Source: Asterochloris sp. CNOR1
Lineage: Eukaryota; Chlorophyta; Trebouxiophyceae; Trebouxiales; Trebouxiaceae
Direction: 5' to 3'
Assembly (NCBI GenBank): GCA_963969365.1
Contig: OZ017749.1
Span: forward strand, 2,232,001-2,296,000
Length of the DNA: 64,000 nt
The notes under the pieces were generated by a model. The model did not search any database and was not told the origin of the DNA. It saw only the letters and a program-made list of their open reading frames with translations. Every line of letters begins with the position of its first letter. Positions within the stretch are counted from its first letter, which is position 1. Made by a program: the position numbers and the translations under genes. Shown here piece after piece: positions 11,183 to 23,484 of this stretch.

Positions 11183-12480
11183 GCTCAGGACAGGGGACAT
11201 GCTCTGCTGTGCGGCTTCTGGAGCATTTCATGAAGGGCAACATGTGCTCATGCTGTGGCAGCACATGTTTGAAGCGCACCATACAGCTGAAGGCCATGTG
11301 GGCTTCAGAAAGGCAGCACATGGTTTGCATGTGGGACAGGAAATGGAGCAGCTGGTAGCATGCCGTATGACTCTCGTGCCCCAAGCTGGGCATGAAGCCC
11401 GCGTCGAGGGGGTGCCCCACGCAAATCAGAGACGCACATGAGTAAGAGCATGCATTGCCTCGGCCTGGATGCCCTGCTGTGGCACGATGAATCTGGCTGC
11501 AGATCTTTGAACTGATGTGTTTTCACACGTTGCGCACGGACCAGTCACTGATGCCTGTGTCACAATTTGCATGGTGTGATAGGTGAGGCAGGCACTCAAC
11601 ATATCAGATCCTAGGCTGAGCTGACCTGGATCAGCTTGCCATCAAGGCTTAGGGGGTGGCAACTGCAGGGTTAGGATCAGGTAATCGCGCCCTCAGGGCC
11701 CCCTGTGCCAGAAAGTGCGCTTTGTGCTGCTGAGACATGGCAGCTTAGCTGCAGGCAATGGGGCTTGGAAGCCTCTGGTGCCAGTGATGGCATTCAATTG
11801 CAATTGACAGTGCTTGCCATTGACAGTGCTGGCAGAGCTGTGTGTTGGCATTAGTAGGATGCTGTACGAGCATGTGACTGCACAGTTGCCACTCAAACGT
11901 AAAGGAAGATGCACAAGCTACCTTCAGCTGCATGACTGCATTGTGGTGTTGGAGTGAGCTGCTGCACTGCACAGGGATTGAGAGGGCGACCTCGCTGTAA
12001 GCCACTGCCCTGAGCAACCTGGCAGCAAACACCCATAGTTCCAACACTTTCTGGCTGCAGAGAGCTGGCAGAGAAGGAGAGGCTGGTTTCCATGCGGAAA
12101 TCATCTCTGCAAGCCACTGCGCTGAGCACCTTAGCAGCGGGGGTCTTCCTGGCACGCCACAGAGCAGCCAAAGGTGATTCACGCTGAGCAACTGTCGCAG
12201 GCCCTTCCAGGACCGCTGAGAAGCATGCAGGCTGCACCACAGCCTGTCACGCGTGATGCTGCTCTCCAGAGTGCTGGAAGTGCAGTAGAGCAACACGCTG
12301 GGGTGAGCTCAACCGGATGCGTTGAATGGAGAGGTCTGATGGTGCACAGCAGCTTTTCAGTGAGTGGGGAATACCCTGTGCATGTGTTGTGCAGGTGAGC
12401 AAGAAAGCAGTGGTCGCTGCACATGTTTGAGAAGGTGGTCCTCACTGGTGTGCAGCAGTGTGATGGCTGCTGCTGCAGAC
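11183..12480. other. Intergenic, no gene recognised
   Basis: Both strands were read. Short ORFs are present, but none shows a family motif, a convincing exon chain or a start with a long frame. Some pieces may be untranslated or first non-coding exons of the gene that follows. Confidence 0.5.
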
Positions 12481-12512
12481 GCTTGTCCAGCCAGATCTGC
12501 ATGTGCTTGCAG

Positions 12513-15500
12513 GTGGGAGAGGTGGCGCAGAGGCTGCTGCAGACAATGAGGCAGCAGATGGAGGATCTCAACCTGCAGTCAAAGGTTCGCGCCCCTCCAG
12601 TGCTGGCAGCTCAGGGCTGGTCCGGGACCGCTCTGATGCCATCACGCAGCTGGAGGTGTGCCCATCAAATGTGCTGCTGCTTTGCGCAGCTGCCAAACAC
12701 CCATGTGAGATGCTGCATCATGCAGCTACAGGTTTGCCAACCACGCAAGCTGGTGAAGACTTGCAGCATGTGCTCCACCTCCTTGAGAAGCCTGCTTTCG
12801 TTGTCAAGAGATGTCCAGCACATGGAAGGCCACAATGCCAAGCTTGTCAGATGCTGCATGGTGCACCTCAGCAGCAGACCTGGCTGCAGTACGCGTTGAC
12901 CATCTGCAGCATGTCAGAGCAGCTGTGAGCTGGGCTTTCCAGCCACTCTGCAGCCTATGCTTGCCGTGCCTGCAGCTCGTCCAAGATGATGAAGGCGCTT
13001 TGGACCTGTCGGCCACCTTTCGGCGGACGCTCAAGCTGGATGCTGATGGTGAGCTGGCTGCCTAAGGTCGCTCCCAGGACTTCCTGCGTTTGAGCCAAAC
13101 TTGACTTCATGGACCAGGTCTGCTGCAGGTTAGCAGAGTGACTCTCTTTGCTGTCGATCTTGCCCAACAGGTCACTGAAGGCGTGGGTGCCACCCTGTCG
13201 CCAGAGGCGGTTGCCAGCAGCAGGCCCCGGATACATACAGGCGGCTGCCCTCAGCCCCTTGTGCTTGTGCAGGTGGCCTCAAGGGTGCCCTGGACGCAGC
13301 CAGCCAGGCTGTCGGCGATGAGGAAGATCTGGGCTACGTCCCCTTCAGGCGCCCTACAGAGGAAGAGATCATGCGCCTCAGGTCAGTACACAGACTGCTC
13401 TGGAATCATTGCTGGACCGAAGTGATGGCTCTTAATGCTCTGAAAGTGATTGGTCAGAGAGAGGGCAATTGAAGGCTTTCAGAAGGCACAGGGAAAGTGA
13501 AGGAGGGAGCGTGCCCTCTCGATCTGAGCACCCCCCCTCACATGCCAGAGGAGGTGGTCATGTGGCTCAGGATCCTGGAAGGATGGTCAAACTGTGCTTT
13601 AGAAGGGCAAAGTGCATGTCAAAGGAGAGAGCATGCCCCTCTTGAGCTGCGCCATGCAAGGCACCCAGCAGCCTGCAAATAACCGCACAGGGAGGGCAGA
13701 ATCTACAAAGGTGCATCACCTTGTTTGCTTGGTCGCACGGTGTCGGGATGGTCTGGCATGCATGCGCCACAGGTCAGTCTGCCTCTGGTTTGGCTGCTCT
13801 CCCCCGTCAATTTCCATCCTGTCTGCCTTCAGCACCGAGGTTCCTGCATCGTCAAGGAAGCTTCATGTCAGGGGCAGGCCTTATATGCTTGGCAGTGTCC
13901 CTGCAGCAGGATCGCAGCAGACGTCATCAATGCGTGAAGGGCACATTGTCAGCAGATGGTACTGTCTGCAGGGCAGAGAAGGCACGCGTCGTGCAACAGC
14001 GCTTTGCTTCAGACAAGACTGAGTTTGTACGCATAGCGGGTGAGGGCTGCATATCGTGCCATGCCAAGTGCTATTCCGAACAATTGGCTGCCTGGAGCTT
14101 GACTGATTGCCCAGGCTGAAAATGTATACAGTACTCACTGGAATGCTGCACATGATCATCCAGGCAACAGCCTGCTGGCTGCCATGTGCCAGCTGCAGCA
14201 GTGCTCTTGACATTGCAGTCTGGTAACCTCCAGCTCCACAGAGTGGCAAGGCTTGTCTTCTGTCACCCCACTGCCCTCTGCATAGTCCTGGCCTGAGCGC
14301 CTGCAGAGCAGCAAAAATGGCAGGGCCTTGCCGCCCTGCGGGTCCCGTATCTGTCTGCCTATAGACCAGCACCGGTGACAGGGTTATTCCACCCTTGTCC
14401 ACTCCCCTCCCCTCTGAGAACTTCCCTTCCCGTCTGCCTGCAGAGCAGCGTAGGTGGCAGGGCAGTGCTGACATGAGACGAAGCATATCCTCCCTGTCCC
14501 GGCGGCCGCAGCGTCCTGTGCTGCCCCACAGGGCAGCCACCGCACCCCTGGCACGCAGCCATGGGTCTTGGGCTGCCTCACCCTCACTCCAGGTCGGTCC
14601 AGATGCTGATAGAGCCCTCGCATCAGCAGCAGATCTACCTGGTCGGTGTGGCTATGCAGGCAGCACAAAGGAAGTGGCTTGAGCCCGGCAGCCCTTGCAT
14701 TTCTGCCGTTCCTGATTGTGCTTGCGCTCACAGAGTGTCCCCTGTGCCTCATTGTACCCTCAAAGCATGTGCAGGGGGGTCTCTGTGGGCAGACTAGCAG
14801 TCATGCATCGGGTTGAGTGCATCTGCATACTGCAGGTCAGGGTGTCCAACCTCACCCTGCCCCGCACACCCGAGGCATCCCGGCGGCTGGTGAGCCGGCC
14901 GCGCTGTGCAGGCTTGGCCCCACCCACCTCACCGGCTTCTGAGAGTGCCCGACAAGCTTCCAGCAGGAGCCCCAGCAGGAGCCCCAGCCGGGCTGGGCAG
15001 GCGAGCGCAGGTACACCCACCTTCAAAGCCTGCAGCAGCACAGCCTGGGTGTCGTTGAGATTGGGGAGCACCAGGCCCCTGCAGCAGCCTGCTCATGCAG
15101 GGATGTGCTATGTGTGTGCAGCGTGTCGAGGACTGCTGCCCGCACATTGACTACGCCAGGGGCTTGCTGTCTGCACAGGGGGACCTGCTCTCCAGGGCCC
15201 CTGCTGTGCGGTGTCCGTTGGCGGGTCCATGGATGGACACTGCACAGCGTGGCCTGACCGTGCCCACACTGAAGTGTGAGTTCAAGTCCCTGCAGGTGCT
15301 GCCTTGCCACGACTGCCCGAGCTGGATCCCGTCGTGGGCCCCCAGCTGCAGCGTGCCGCCAGCCCCAGCTTCAGCCCAGGTGCTCCTTGGGCGCTGCCAC
15401 GCCGGCGAGCAGCCTCTGCAGCAGGGTGGCGCCCTCACGGTACGCTGCTGCCGGGCAGGGGAAATCCCTCCGGGCAAGCTGTGACAGCTGCTGGCACCAG

Positions 15501-17744
15501 GCGGTCTGCAGGGGCCAAGCACGGGGGAAGTGCTGCTACCACCAGCAGCAGGGACCATGGACCTCTGCCAGTGGCTGGCGTGGGGAGCGGGGCTGCCAGT
15601 CAGAAGCATGGGTGGGCTGGGCTCGCAGCTGCTGATGCACCCCGCGCTGCTAGGTGTGGCGAGCCAGAGGCTCCCCTGGCAGCAGGGGACAAGCAGGAGG
15701 CTTTGCGGGTGGGCGGGGCGGAGGCCGGATTCACGCTGAGGCCACAGCCTGCCCCCAGGGTCTCCCTGACAGACCTGCTGCACCCTGCTGCTGAGAGGCC
15801 CTCTGCAGCAGGGCAGCAGGGCACGGGCACTGCAGTGCGTGCAGCAGCAGCCAGTCAGGCGGCTGCTGGGGAGCCCCGAGAGCACGTGAGGGGACAGCCC
15901 AGCATGGCGGCTGCTGGGGAGTCCCGAGGACACATAAGGCGACAGCCCAGCATGGCGGCTGCTGGGGCTCCCCGAGAACGTGTGAGGCGACAGCAGAGCA
16001 TGGTGCAGTTTGCAACCGACAGCCATCCCTCAGGCACAGATGAGCCTGGGCAGGGGCCCAGCAGCAACCTCGAGGGGTCAGATCTGAACAAGCGGGGACA
16101 GACAATCAGCTTCATCCTGGACAGCTCAGGGGCTGACGCACTTACCCAGCTGGGTGACCCGGAGGACCCCAATGAAGGGAAGCTGTACTGCGTCCACCCC
16201 AGGGCCAGACAGCGCAAGGGTGGCATCCTGAAGCAGGCCTCAGGCATCCCCTTGATGAAGGGGGGCAAAGGCAGCAGGACCACCTTCCCTGATTTGGGGC
16301 AGCCAGGCGCCGAGTCAAGCTCCCATCAGACCCAGCAGCTGTCATCTCCCGCACAGGCTGCTGCAGATGCCAGCCAGGCTCCCACAGCTGCAGCCAGCCC
16401 GGAGGGCGGCTGTGAAACAGCTACTGCAGACAAAACGATTCAAGCAGATATGGTCAACAAGCTGCAGCTGCTGCCTTGCACTCCCCTTGTGGCAGCAGCT
16501 GAGCCTCAGCCATTCGGAGTCACAGACACGCCCTTGCCGGCGGCAGGCAGGCTGCCAGCCCCTGTGGCCGCGACTGTCCCTGTCACTGGCCTCACCCAGC
16601 CAGCGCCGTCGCCAGCTGAACCCAATGCGGCAGCCGATCTCATGGAGTTGGAGGCTGGCGCAGGCATGCAGCGTGCCAGCAGCGCCAGCTCCAGCATGGG
16701 GGACCGCATGGATGCCATGTGGCGAGAGTGGCGGCACACCATGTGAGTCCTACAGACGTTGCAGCTGTCCGGGAGAGTCAGCCTGGCATGGCAGCTGCCT
16801 TCCTCTGCAAGGGGGGCCGTACTTCGCGTGCCGCTCCCTGTCCAAGCTGTTGAAGCGATCAAGGCCTGACTGGCGCGCACTTGGATTGTACCTTAGCCTT
16901 GGACCTCTGTCTCGGTCAAGCAGGAAGCAGCTGACCAGTAGCCTGACTGTGCTTGCGCCTCCTGGTCCAGGATCGTGCCGGAAGCAGTCCCTGAGGCCCA
17001 ATACCAGGCCACTGGATCAGTCAGCTTCAGCGAGGTGGAGGAAGCCCAGAACGTATGGCAGCCTGCTGGGGACGAAGCTTGGCAGTCAGACGCGGGCTCC
17101 TGTAAGGACGGGGACAGGGCGCCACAGGACAAGGGGGCGCCTTGTGATGATTCTGAAGACCAGGGTGTGAATGAGCTGCTGCAATGCTCACAGAGTCCCT
17201 GCAATGCTTGGTTGTGCCAAGTTTGGCAGACTGGCCTTGCCTTTGTTGTGGTGTGTGGCCAGCCTGGACACTGTGTGAGACCCCAAGCATGGGCCTCTTT
17301 GCTTGTCCTGAGTGGTGTTGCTTTGGTCTGCACGGTTGAGGCCATGTTGTGCCCTGCAGGGCGACGTGACACCCTGTCGCAGCGGTATGCCAGCCCGCTG
17401 TGGCGCTCTGCAGCTGAGATACAGCGCCTGCACCCATGGGAGCGGTACAAATACGTCTCAGACAGCCAGCTCTATTCAGGTCAGCACCTGCCCTACTGAA
17501 GATCAGAGAGAGCTCTGCACACTGTCTTTCCCAGGCACATGTGACACTTGTGCAAGGTATGCAGCCTCACACCCTAAGGCTCGGTGCAGGCCAGCTCGGA
17601 CTTGACTCCCCCATTGCACAGAAGAAGTCAGCATCCAAGGCGGCCTTCCAGAACAAGAGATGCCGCCTACGCCAGCATCCCACTGCGGTGGGACAGCGGT
17701 TGCACATCAAGGCGATGCGAGAAGTTGCAGCCCTGAATCAGTGA
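12513..17744 (+). CDS. Large low-complexity protein of unknown function
   Basis: A chain of plus-strand exons with good splice edges: about 12513-12650, 12975-13046, 13170-13238, about 13275-13380 (a strong one: GALDAASQAVGDEEDLGYVP then FRRPTEEEIMRLR), about 14460-14590, about 14836-15010, then a long open stretch to about 16745, about 16970-17160, about 17360-17480 and 17537-17744. The protein is rich in Ala, Pro, Ser and Gln, has a short Ser-Arg-Pro tract (SSRSPSRSPSRAG), a 16-residue triplicated repeat, and a basic C-terminus ending HIKAMREVAALNQ. The exon near 17360 (TLSQRYASPLWRSAAEIQRL) is the most ordered part. No known domain was recognised. The 5' end and some internal exons are guesses; parts could be two genes. 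Confidence 0.45.
15859..16002 (+). repeat. Three 48-bp tandem repeats coding a 16-residue unit
   Basis: Units read AAAGEPREHVRGQPSM, AAAGESRGHIRRQPSM and AAAGAPRERVRRQQSM in one open frame. Each ends in an R-x-x-S motif, the core of basophilic kinase sites. The DNA copies differ at several positions yet keep frame and the R-x-x-S core. Confidence 0.85.
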
Positions 17745-18243
17745 TGACACCTGATCCAGCTCTGCAACTTCCATCGCCCTGCAGCACCAGTTGTACTGAT
17801 TCATGGGAATCAGTACAGTGGGTCCGCTACCCTTTGCGCCTTGCTAAAGACTTTTGAGTCCATGAGATACCTGTGGCCTTGTGATTTGACGCTTGGCAGA
17901 CCTCCCTTGGTGAAGTCAGTGCTTTGCTTTCAGGCACTCCTCAGCTAGCTGGACATGCTGGTGTACAGGTTTTGGAGTGCTTGAAGCATCAGTTTTGGTT
18001 ACAGGGTGTCACAGGTTACACAAGCAGATTCACCCAGTTGCGGGACGCGGCACACCGCCAGCTGCAGAAGGCCCATGATCAGAAAAGGAAGGCTGTCTCT
18101 GGCTAGGCCCTTTGGCTGCATGGGAAGAAGAAGACTGGCTCAAGGGACCAATTAATTCAGGACGAGACCTCAGGCGCCGGTGTTGCTCTGAGCTCCCCTA
18201 GGAGGGCACTGTAGCTGAAGGGGCAGGACTGGCAGCCTGGATG
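17745..18243. other. Intergenic, possible retroelement crumb
   Basis: Nothing convincing. A 60-residue plus-strand ORF at 17924-18106 ends in a basic stretch (RQLQKAHDQKRKAV) that loosely recalls the end of retrotransposon integrase regions, but it is too short to call. Confidence 0.3.
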
Positions 18244-18915
18244 TCAGGAGCCAATTTTGCCATGCCTTGATGTCCCACAGCAGGCGCCCAGCAGCATCTG
18301 GTATGCCGAGCCCAGCCCCTGGCGTGCAAGATCCCAGCCCTCCCACATCTGCGCGAACGAACCTGCAGCGTGCAGCCAGCTTGTGTCAGCCTGCAACAAG
18401 AGCAGGTCGCAGCAATCTCTTCGGCCAGAAGTGCTGTAGCTGTTGCACAGGCAGGGCAGATGAGCGGTCTTTGCTGGGCGGCAGGTCAGGCAGGCCAGTG
18501 AGGTGGACAGGGTGACAGAGGGGGACCACGCAGGTGCAGAGGCTGTTTTGTGGGCTGCTGGCAGAGCTCTCAGCGTCATCTTGAGGCATGGAAGGGCAGG
18601 ACAGTGAGGCAGCAAGTGGCAGCAGAGGCTGCTTACACCAACGTAGAGGGGCTGGTCACTGCTGTCAGAGCAGCTCACCCTCTGGCTGCACTTTGTCGCG
18701 GGCTTCCCGTTCTGCAGGTGTATGGTTGCCCTCAACTTGCAGTGCTACATCCTGAAACTCTGAGGTTGCCAGGGAAGGAGATTGCTGCTGATGCTGTTGG
18801 GGGTTGTGGGGGAGCTGGCCCACGCTAAATGCACGCTCTGGCCTCTCAGTGTGCAGGAAACCCCTGGCAGCATCTACAGCACAAAACTTGGTCACAATCA
18901 GCATACTTGATTGTT
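18244..18915 (-). CDS. Unknown small gene, weak model
   Basis: Minus-strand segments that look coding: about 18670-18880 (hydrophilic, with SVGQLPHNPQQHQQQSPSLA, ending at a GTGAGC donor), about 18400-18590 (starting MPQDDAESSASSPQNS), and a last exon from about 18396 that reads ADTSWLHAAGSFAQMWEGWD and LARQGLGSAYQMLL, ending at a stop at 18244. No family was recognised. The joins between segments are uncertain, so only the C-terminal exon should be trusted. Confidence 0.35.
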
Positions 18916-19503
18916 GTTACAGTGCCAGGAGCATGTCAGGTCTGGCTGTAGTGGGCTCCTTCAAAGCGGTGATATCGGACAGGCCGTCAGCAAGTTGATG
19001 ATCACCTCGACTTTCAGTTGTACTTGGCATGATTGCAGGGTAATATCAATCGCGATCTGCAACTGAGTCAAACTCTGGTGCCCACGTTTGAGATCTTCAG
19101 ACCCCTGAGCTTCCTTCAGGGATAGGCTCAGCCTCTGCAAATCCTCAGTTATGGCAAGGCCTCAGCATAATACTTTTGAGTATCCCCCATTTTGTGTAAC
19201 AGTGCTGTGTCATTACTGATCGAGAAGAACACAAGTCCGTGGCAGCATTGCTTGTTGATGCACTGGGGGGTTACTTGCGGCAGATTATATGCTGCACTGG
19301 GTAGCGTGCTGGTAATGTCTCAGGGGGTGAATCCAGGTGCCAAAATTTAGTAAGGACATGGGCTGCACTCTATTGCCTTACTGGCAGAAGAGGCGTCACC
19401 ATTGTCCCAGTTGTGAGGCTTTCATGTAGGAAACATTAATCTCACATATATGTGTGAGTTCCAAGTCACCTCGAAGATGGCCTCCACACATGCGCCAAGG
19501 GAA
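18916..19503. other. Intergenic, no gene recognised
   Basis: AT-richer than the flanks, with frequent stops in all frames. It holds the 3' side of the amidase gene and nothing else that could be supported. Confidence 0.5.
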
Positions 19504-22500
19504 TCATATCAAGAGCGGATAGAGCTTCTCAGCCAGCTCTAGCAGTGCCTCATCACTGCCGCGAGGACCTACAAAACTGAGGCCCACAGGGCAGCCGTTG
19601 ACAGTCACGACTGGCAGGCTGATCTGCAGCAAGGCACACAGAGGCCATTGCGTCCCAGGGGTGGCGCATAGCTGCAGTCTCATGACCTCTAAGCGTTGGT
19701 GGCATGTGGTCTCAGCTCAACAGGTAGAGTGCACATGCGTGCTCAGAGAAGTTTCAAGGCCATGTGAGCAAGCCTGACTTGACATCAGCCTGGTGTCTTG
19801 GGAGACTGACCTGTGGCAGCCCAGCCAGGGATGCAATGCTTGTCAGCGTGATCAGCTGGTTGCGGAAACCTTCCAGCTCAGGCAGAGGAGTGTTCAGCTT
19901 TGGGGCTGGACCTGGGGCTGTTGGCAGCGTCATGACTGCATTGCTGCCTAACAGCTGGTCCACATGCTTGACAATGGCCAACTGCTTGGTGCGCGCTACT
20001 GCAGCCTGCACTGGACCCAGGCATCACCTAAACAGTGCTGTGTGATCACTCCTGCCACCTTTTCACTAGCCAGGATGCATGCGTCAGGCCTCACAGGTGC
20101 TTGACCAGGATGCACTTAGACAGTCAGCACCAAGCCGTACAATAGTGGGTATGCTACAGATGCTTTGCAGGAGGCTCTTTGCCCTCGACTCATGCACCGC
20201 CGGCTGAGCAGCAGCCCCTAGCACAAGGAGGTGGCTCATAAATAGAGCATTTGTCAACAGACCCCTGCTTCATGCAGCAAGAGCTGAGCAGCCTCTTATG
20301 AGGGTTTGGCAGTGGCGCACCTCCTCATCTGTAACTTTGGAGGCTCCCTTGAAGCGCTCAGCAGTGACAGGTCCAAAATTGGGCTTGTGCTCAGTCACCC
20401 AGCCACCCAAGGCTTTCCAGGCATCGTGCACCTGTTGGGCATGGGCAGCAGTGACTCGAACAGGTCGTGCATGGCAGTCGTACTACACAGCAGCACCCTG
20501 CAAACGGCCTGGCCCGCTGCCCAAAATGCAAGCTGACCTGGCAGGTCTTGAACACCTCCTTCCACTCGCTGAGGGGCCCCAGCTCAGGATCAGAGGCCAC
20601 CTCCACCTCCTCAGGCTTGCCGAGCAACTGAGTGACTTCGTCAAACCGCTTGGACATGACCTGCGGGCGCAGTGCGTGCTCAACAGTATCAGCAGTTGTT
20701 GACAGGGGAGCTCCACAAAGAAGCCGGCTGCACTTCACCAACACATTAGTCAACATGGCCAAGAAGTAGGCCTTATATGCTCCCCTCCACACACGCACCC
20801 ACATCCAGAGGAGAAACGCTTGAAACTGCAGTGCTCGACGGTTGCCTGCCTGTCTGTAGGCAGACAGGGCTTGGGCATGCCACTCCAACCAGCACCCACC
20901 TCATAGATGCCTTTGGAGACAGCTTCATCAGCACACTTGAAGGCGTCTGTAGCCACCAGCCAGCGCTTGAAGGTCACAGGCTTGGCTGTACTGGGATCCA
21001 GCAGGACCTTGCCCACTTTGAATAACAGTGCAGGATTCTGAGCAAACCAGCCACCTGCACTGCACCTGGCAACAACGTCATCCCGCTGGCTGCCCGGGTC
21101 ATGAGCCGCTTAGATGCGCGCTCATGGCCTGCTAGCTGGCCGCTTCTCATCCTGCTGAGCAAGCCTGAGATTGAAGCCGGCAGTGGCTTTGAAGGCGCCA
21201 GACCAGGAGGTCACATAGGCAAGCTGGCCATCTGTGCAATCTGGCCACCTGGATGGAACCCAGCGCTAAGGGCTGGGTTGTCCACTGCTGGCTGGCAGCT
21301 CCTTACTGTAGCCTCTCGTATGTGAAGCATGTGCGTAAGCAAGTAGGTAGGGATTGCTTAGCACTTTTCTTCTCATTGCTTGATATTTACGTGACCCGTC
21401 CGTAGGAAAATGATGTCAGCCTCTCGCCTGTGAAAAGAAATGGGCCCTAGCACCACCCCCCCCTCTCCCCGGCCCCCATCCCGCAACAGGTTCAGCGGCG
21501 CCTTGATTCAGTCACTCTCCACCCCAGTCAGGCAGGCCTACCTGTGTCAAACATGGGCGCCAGGGGGCAGGCGCCCTGCAAGCTGACCCGCCCGTGAGAC
21601 GGCCGGATGCCGAAGGTGCCGCAGTAGCTGGCAGGCACACGCACTGAGCCAGCTGTGTCGCTGCCCAGGGCAAAGTCCACCTCCTTGCCAGCCACAACCA
21701 CCTGCAGGTGAGATCACGCAGGTGAGGGCATTCTAACACGTCAGACTGCCCAGAGGTGGTGTTGCAATTGAGTGCAAAGTTCGCCCCTTGGCAGCAACCA
21801 CCACCTGCGTACAAGGCACAGGGTCTTCGGCAGGCATGCGACGTGGCCCAGACGTTGCGCCGCTGCCCACTGCAAAGTCAACGCCATTGACCCACCTGTG
21901 AACAATGCATGGGTCAGGGCTTTACTTGTTGGACTGCCCGACAGACTGCCAGCTGTCAGTTTGCTGGCCAAGGCACAGTCCACTGCTTGCCAGCAACCCC
22001 ACCTGTACTCAGGACCCAATGCAAGGGCCACCCTGTTAGCGCTACCTGAGGCCGGGGACCAGGCTGCGTGAGTGCAGCTTTGGCCCTGCAATGCACTGCC
22101 TGCAGGAACTGCCTCTCCAGCTGCCCTGCAGCAGCTCGTGCTGCCTGCCCTCTGCTTATGTGCACCCCCCCTTGGCATCCCTGTGAATGAGCCAAGTGCC
22201 CTGGCTCCAGATTCAAAGTCATCCGCCGCCCAGCCAAGCTGCCCTCCTGCAGGCTCCCTACGCCCCAACAGGAACACCCTGCAGTGTTGCCCAGCAGCCT
22301 CTGCAGCTGCCCATCGACAGGCCGTGTTGATGTCCAACTTTGGCACCACAGCAAACAGGTGGACATGCAAACACGTGGCTGCCTGACAGACCTGCCCTCA
22401 TGTAGGCCTGCGGGGTCAGCAGGCCTGTGGCCGGGCAGCCCTGCATGCCACAAGGGAGCCAGCCGGCTCACCACGCTGCCAGAGGACGACCCTCCCGGGA

Positions 22501-23187
22501 TCCTGTCTGGGCAGGCAGGGTTGCGAGGCGTTCCGTAGTGCACATTCTCCCCATTGAGGGAGAATGCGCACTCGTCCATATGTGTCTTGCCCACCAGTGT
22601 GGCCCCGGCATCCAGTGCAGCCTGCATGGGCAAGCAACATTGCCGGTGCTGCCAAGTGGTTGCCGTTGTGAAGAAGTGTGTTATGTCAAGGCCGCCAGCC
22701 TGGGCCCAGCATCCACAGTCCACCCTGCACACGGTCAGCACACAAAACTTCGCCACAGCTCCAGCATTGCGCACTGCTGGTTCCTGGGCAGCCTCACTCA
22801 TTGTGCCACCAGCACTGCATATGTGCTGGACTCCCTTCTGCTGGCATGTCAGCCAACATAGGCTGGCAGAGGGCTGCTGGTGATTAAAACTTTGCAGTCA
22901 GGGGCATAAGTAGAGCCTACCTGCACCGTTGGTGCTGTTGCAGAGGCCGCTTCATGTGTCTCTCGCCAGGTGGGATTGCCATGGCCTGTCACGTGACCCT
23001 TGACCTGCAGAGTGGAGCGCAGCATGAGTGCTAGAAGCAGTGGTGGCATGGTGTCCCAAGTGCAGCTCACATCAAATAGATCCTTAGCAGCAAAGGTGAG
23101 GCCATTCAGAGGCCCCTCTGATGCCCCCTCCATACGGAGACGGGGCACCAGCCAGGTTGCATTGTCCAGGGAGGCTGTAGCGACCAT
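19504..23187 (-). CDS. Amidase of the AMI1/Toc64 family
   Basis: Amidase-signature enzyme; plant AMI1 hydrolyses indole-3-acetamide and other amides. Exons in order (minus): from 23187, [12 protein letters not shown] with [14 protein letters not shown]; then [13 protein letters not shown]; then about 22630, [18 protein letters not shown] with YGTPRNP and PGGSSSGS; about 21710, [20 protein letters not shown] with [10 protein letters not shown]; about 20980-20560, helical parts; about 19950, [18 protein letters not shown]; and a last exon with [19 protein letters not shown], stopping at 19504. The Ser-Ser-Lys catalytic set is present: Lys in FAAKDL, Ser in GGSSSG, Ser in SDTAGS. This differs from plant Toc64 receptors that lost activity. 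No TPR repeats follow the amidase domain. Enzyme class is secure, substrate is not. Head to head with TRMT61A. Confidence 0.88.
21667..22005. repeat. Worn tandem copies of an amidase exon edge
   Basis: The real exon edge at about 21667-21710 (plus strand GGCAAAGTCCACCTCCTTGC, then CAGCCACAACCACCTGC) recurs in degenerate form at about 21771, 21868 and 21966, each about 100 bp apart. The copies lie in the adjacent intron on the minus strand and end in sequences resembling the acceptor. Confidence 0.6.
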
Positions 23188-23484
23188 GGCCCTCCTGTTT
23201 GAGGCAGTGCCTGCAGGACAGCACCAATCTCAACACTCATCACCTGCAGAGCCTTGCAGTCCTGCAAGTCAGGTCAAGATGCTTGCTTCCCTTGCCTTGG
23301 CAAAATCTTAAGATTTGCAGGCGGGGAGAGAGGTTTTGGTGATTAAGTGCAGTCAAGGAGAGGAGGCGTCCTCTGGGGATCGGCAGCATGTCCAGTCTGA
23401 GCGAGATGCAGTGCTGGATGTAATGCCACAGCGGCAGCCCCAGCTGTGTTCTCATGACCTGAAAGTGTATTTGCAGCCAGCATC
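23188..23484. promoter_or_regulatory. Divergent promoter region (amidase / TRMT61A)
   Basis: 297 bp between the two start codons. No clear TATA box or repeat operator was seen. Confidence 0.3.

Noticed and set aside
12665-12859. Minus-strand coiled-coil-like stretch (LDNESRLLKEVEHML)
   Set aside because: Attractive heptads, but isolated on that strand; the surrounding supported exons are all on the plus strand. Left unassigned.
17924-18106. ORF with a basic end resembling a retrotransposon integrase tail
   Set aside because: Only 60 residues, no zinc, DDE or reverse transcriptase motif anywhere near; similarity is compositional.
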